Part shown: in pieces, positions 62,532-64,000 of the stretch | Position numbering within the stretch: the stretch's first letter is position 1 | Layout of the letters: each line of letters starts with the position of its first letter | Assembly (NCBI GenBank): GCA_009738435.1 | Contig: CP046522.1 | Location: 3,627,249-3,691,248 of the forward strand | Direction: 5' to 3' | Source of the DNA: Clostridium bovifaecis | Lineage (GTDB): Bacteria > Bacillota > Clostridia > Clostridiales > Clostridiaceae | Length of the DNA: 64,000 nucleotides | Position numbers and translations under genes: made by a program | The notes under the pieces: generated by a model | What the model saw: the letters and a program-made list of their open reading frames with translations, nothing else | Told to the model about the DNA's origin: nothing | Database searches by the model: none

Positions 62532-64000
62532 TTATTTGTATATGTATAGAAATCTTTCCATATAATACAAAAACGTTTGATTATATTGCCCTGAAAAATA
62601 ATAATCACTTCCATGTCCGCCTAAAGGCATCTTTAATATTGCACAACTATTATTTTTCTTTGATATATACTTATTTTTTAATTTATCACAAAGTTCTCGT
62701 GGAACCAAGCTATCTCTTGTTCCTTGGTATACTAAGCATGGAGGGCTATCCTTTTCTATTAAATAAATAGGATTTACAAAACCCATAGTTCCATTAAGTT
62801 CTCCTAATTTCGATAATCCATTTGCTGGATAGAAAGGTATTATCCCTTTTACTTTTATTTTAGGAGAGAAAATATTACTATATTTCCCACTGCTTATAGC
62901 TAAACCAGTTGCTGTAGCAAGATGCCCTCCTGCTGAACCTCCCGAAATGAAAACAGAACTCAAGTTAACTTTATACTCTGCAGCATTCTCTTCAATGTAC
63001 TTTGTAAATATGCCTATATGCTCAATCATATCATCAATTGTAAAATTGCCCTTTACATATTCTGGTTCTCCCAGTTCCAAAGTTAAGGAACTATTATTAG
63101 AAAGTCCATATTGAATATCAAATACTGTATATCCCTGTTCTGCAAGGTATTTATTCATCTGGAGTACATTTAATTTACCTTTATCCCCTGCAACCCAAGC
63201 CCCACCATGAATACGTATAACAGTAGACCCTTCTCCTGGAAGCATTTTATCTGATCTTTTAGGCCTATATGCATCAAAATGTAATTTCACCTTTTTCCCA
63301 TCCCTATCTGTCCCTTCATAAAACATTACATCCTGCTTAACTAGAAAATTATTGGATTCTATCCCTAAAAAGTAAGCAGGAATGGAGAACGGGCTTTTTA
63401 AAAAGTATTTATTAGCATTGTCATTTATTTTATTTCTCCACTCACTTCCAAAAGCTTGAAAAAAACTTTCTTCAGCCCTATTTATGGTGTAAGGAGTTAA
63501 AATTAGAGGCAGAGCACAAATAGTAATAATTGCCATTCCAACCACCAAAACTAAATAATAACTTTTAGTTTTTATATCCTCTGCCTTTAAACTTAAAAGT
63601 ATAATAAGCGTACTAGAAAAAATAAATGCAAAAAAAACAGAGAACTCTACTGTATATACCTCAAAGTTTTTTAAATCATGTCTGGTTAGGATAATCCAAC
63701 AAAAAAATATACCTAGTAGTAAATTTATATAACATAAACTTTTTAAAATACTTGTAAATATATTTTTCCCCTTAGATCCTCTTTTGCTCAATTTATCTCT
63801 AGAAATTAAGTTCATATTATTTAAGTAAGATATAAAAATACCTAAAATAAATATAGAAAAATAACTGGAGTAAATTGTGATATATAAATATAAATTCTCT
63901 CTTACAGTGTTCGAATAAGAATTAGATAGCGTAAAGTTTCCTATCATCATACCTAGCATAGCAAATATATTATTTATTAAATATACGTAGCCTAGAACTT
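62532..64000 (-). CDS. membrane-anchored alpha/beta-hydrolase (BD-FAE/HSL type), N-terminus beyond window
   Basis: At least 489 residues. The N-terminal third is hydrophobic with four or five helices; the frame stays open to base 64000 (GYVYLINNIFAMLGMMIGNF), so the ATG at 63959 is probably internal to a helix and the start lies outside. The C-terminal hydrolase has the oxyanion motif VIRIHGGAWVAGDKG, nucleophile Ser in ISGGSAGGHLA, Asp in YQGTRDSLVP and His in PLGGHGSDYYF. Likely an esterase on the outer face of the membrane; substrate unknown. Confidence 0.8.
   Translation of the reverse strand, partial: VLGYVYLINNIFAMLGMMIGNFTLSNSYSNTVRENLYLYITIYSSYFSIFILGIFISYLNNMNLISRDKLSKRGSKGKNIFTSILKSLCYINLLLGIFFCWIILTRHDLKNFEVYTVEFSVFFAFIFSSTLIILLSLKAEDIKTKSYYLVLVVGMAIITICALPLILTPYTINRAEESFFQAFGSEWRNKINDNANKYFLKSPFSIPAYFLGIESNNFLVKQDVMFYEGTDRDGKKVKLHFDAYRPKRSDKMLPGEGSTVIRIHGGAWVAGDKGKLNVLQMNKYLAEQGYTVFDIQYGLSNNSSLTLELGEPEYVKGNFTIDDMIEHIGIFTKYIEENAAEYKVNLSSVFISGGSAGGHLATATGLAISSGKYSNIFSPKIKVKGIIPFYPANGLSKLGELNGTMGFVNPIYLIEKDSPPCLVYQGTRDSLVPRELCDKLKNKYISKKNNSCAILKMPLGGHGSDYYFSGQYNQTFLYYMERFLYIYK

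Overview
The window looks like a chromosomal segment of a low-GC Gram-positive anaerobe, most probably a Clostridium-type species. The basis is the strongly AT-rich sequence, strong AGGAGG-type ribosome sites, a type II fatty-acid operon with FabK instead of FabI and a FabT-like MarR repressor, BirA/BioY biotin genes, an M-box riboswitch before mgtE, acetoacetyl/butyryl-type CoA-transferases with short-chain fatty-acid carriers, and sigma-54 promoters.

Layout. 1-4458 is the fab operon read leftwards (fabT-fabH-acpP-fabK-fabD-fabG, running off the left edge), driven by one sigma-A promoter whose -10 region abuts two FabT-like palindromes. 4519-9700 holds a GNAT protein, a frameshifted ABC-class ATPase, an M23 peptidase, and a DnaD plus DnaC-like pair. 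9806-10815 is a near-perfect threefold tandem repeat of a four-tRNA unit (transcribed Glu-Val-Asp-Thr, 12 tRNAs). 10956-29355 is housekeeping: PpsR, flavoproteins, acyl-ACP thioesterase, purA, proC/proB/proA, M-box plus mgtE, bactofilin, the BirA-regulated bioY-bioB with birA, and a flotillin/NfeD pair.

29690-38715 is the accessory region. It contains an IS200/IS605-type element (tnpA, tnpB), a CoA-binding protein, a remnant of a third atoE gene, the 3' half of a group II intron, and then a run of 5'-truncated Rhs/YD-repeat fragments. Two fragments carry distinct C-terminal tips, each followed by a candidate immunity gene (an ankyrin protein, now frameshifted, and a small membrane protein). 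A roughly 180-nt sequence I do not recognise occurs three times in full and once in part here. Each full copy interrupts a different coding sequence in the same reading frame, so that each gains the same short C-terminal tail and a TAG stop. All complete copies and the fragment run straight into an intrinsic terminator.

38719-54082 is a short-chain acid/CoA catabolic island read leftwards: two tandem AtoE carriers behind a CoA-transferase pair, then a MaoC hydratase, a 4-hydroxybutyrate-type CoA-transferase and an unusual KAS III-like enzyme (Cys-His-His instead of Cys-His-Asn). A PAS/AAA+/Fis activator follows, then an alpha/beta hydrolase with a complete LivKHMGF-type ABC importer. Good -24/-12 motifs lie in front of the KAS III-like operon and of the liv operon, suggesting that the activator between them controls both.

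54442-57256 is thrC-hom. 57422-59856 is a degraded thiol-redox membrane cluster (thioredoxin-like protein plus a frameshifted, N-truncated CcdA-like gene) joined head-on to a fragment of a secreted DNRLRE-type protein. The right end holds two tandem DegV proteins, a membrane-anchored hypothetical protein and a membrane-anchored esterase that runs off the right edge. All calls come from reading the sequence; no database search or folding program was run.
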